Assembly: GCF_007625075.1 (NCBI RefSeq)
Contig: NZ_QMIE01000016.1
Span: forward strand, 35,885-99,884
Source: Oceanidesulfovibrio indonesiensis
GTDB lineage: Bacteria; Desulfobacterota; Desulfovibrionia; Desulfovibrionales; Desulfovibrionaceae
Direction: 5' to 3'
Length of the DNA stretch: 64,000 bases
A program made the position numbers and the translations under genes. The notes below the pieces were generated by a model. That model was given only the letters and a program-made list of their open reading frames with translations. It was not told the DNA's origin and made no database searches. Positions 63,757 through 64,000 of the stretch are shown here, in pieces. Position 1 is the first letter of the stretch; each line of letters starts with the position of its first letter.

Positions 63757-64000
63757 TCATTGCTGTCCGGTTAACTCGCCATTGCCAGCAGCGGATAACT
63801 GGCATCGATCTTTGAGATTTTCCCTGGCGGTTTGAAGAACGCCTCCAGGTCCGTACGCTTGAACACATTGAGCTGGAGCAACTGGATCATCTCCTGGAGG
63901 CTCCAACCGATCTTGGAGCGGAACTTCAGGTACGCCAGCAGCAGGTGGACGATCATCGCCACATAGACTTGGCTGAGCACCGCATTTTCCGAGTTGCCGA
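63757..64000 (-). mobile_element. Right-edge insertion sequence of IS4 type (partial)
   Basis: The transposase fragment is preceded (on the left) by TGCTGTCCGGTTAACT around 63761-63776, a plausible terminal inverted repeat. The left boundary near 63757 is estimated; the other end and target-site duplication are outside the window. Confidence 0.5.
63771..64000 (-). CDS. IS4-family transposase, C-terminal fragment (continues beyond window)
   Basis: About 76 residues of a transposase, open at the right edge of the window, ending at TAA (63771-63773 on the reverse strand). The sequence SENAVLSQVYVAMIVHLL, then AYLKFRSKIGWSLQEMIQLLQ and LNVFKRTDLEAFFKPP, matches the helical C-terminus after the catalytic domain in IS4-type transposases. 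The DDE residues are outside the window. It ends near a likely insertion-sequence end before the lipoprotein gene. Whether it is intact is unknown. Confidence 0.8.
   Translation of the reverse strand, partial: GNSENAVLSQVYVAMIVHLLLAYLKFRSKIGWSLQEMIQLLQLNVFKRTDLEAFFKPPGKISKIDASYPLLAMAS

Overview
The window is high-GC DNA from a sulfate-reducing bacterium of the Desulfovibrio type (Desulfovibrionales). The strongest evidence is a complete dsrA-dsrB-dsrD block for dissimilatory sulfite reductase, followed by a CbiA-type amidotransferase that probably amidates its siroheme. A CX4C (type 2-like) rubredoxin, a DUF39 homocysteine-biosynthesis protein and an LPS heptose epimerase (Gram-negative envelope) fit the same assignment. 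Gene density is ordinary chromosomal. Many starts are GTG with good Shine-Dalgarno sequences. No CRISPR array, prophage or plasmid backbone is visible. The only recognisable mobile DNA is the 3' end of an IS4-type transposase at the right edge.

Layout. 1-3684: the end of a NuoL-like antiporter subunit, then NuoM and NuoN, closed by a terminator. 3815-4694: a degenerate HSDR_N-fold protein and a small unknown. 4695-5134: the dsr control region. 5135-9463: dsrABD and cbiA/dsrN. 9501-12372: a compact metallophosphoesterase, Hanks-type kinase (with a DUF1566-like tail) and YkgJ Cys-cluster cassette with overlapping or touching genes, then hldD. 13529-16818: mutL, an ABC ATPase without a permease, and a Cys-motif small protein. 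16881-20266: purE, purD and phenylacetate-CoA ligase. 20520-30761: an EAL-HDOD protein, then a long leftward series rdgB-glmS-amidase-polA-DUF1844-argC. 31009-36900: a PAS histidine kinase, rimO, rpsA and sppA. 37034-42564: an AspT/YidE-type transporter, a small secreted protein, rubredoxin, DUF39 plus a LarE-like sulfur transferase, and a 36-residue basic protein. 42858-48982: fmdB, purB, pyrE, an L,D-transpeptidase, a membrane protein and a TIM-barrel enzyme. 48996-54923: an RluC-type pseudouridine synthase, a branched-chain amino-acid transporter without ATPases, and an FG-GAP repeat lipoprotein-sized secreted protein. 55104-60482: an RsmB-type methyltransferase, an aldolase, and the leftward ribF-ClC-pentapeptide-repeat set. 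60620-60706: tRNA-Leu(CAG). 60843-64000: a membrane-spermidine synthase fusion, a lipoprotein and the transposase fragment.

How the genes fit together. The energy-metabolism theme (complex-I-like antiporter subunits, sulfite reductase, siroheme amidation, rubredoxin) and the sulfur-assimilation theme (DUF39 coupled to a LarE-like protein) dominate the accessory content. The rest is housekeeping: purine and pyrimidine synthesis, replication and repair, cell wall, translation.

The items most worth pursuing are: the translationally coupled DUF39/LarE-like pair; the phosphatase-kinase-Cys-cluster cassette beside dsr; a membrane-anchored protein with about 15 hydrophobic pentapeptide repeats behind a ClC channel; and a three-copy interspersed repeat of about 110-125 bp with a terminator-like core. 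I did not find clear evidence for a wholly new multi-gene system. These are candidates resting on sequence reading only.
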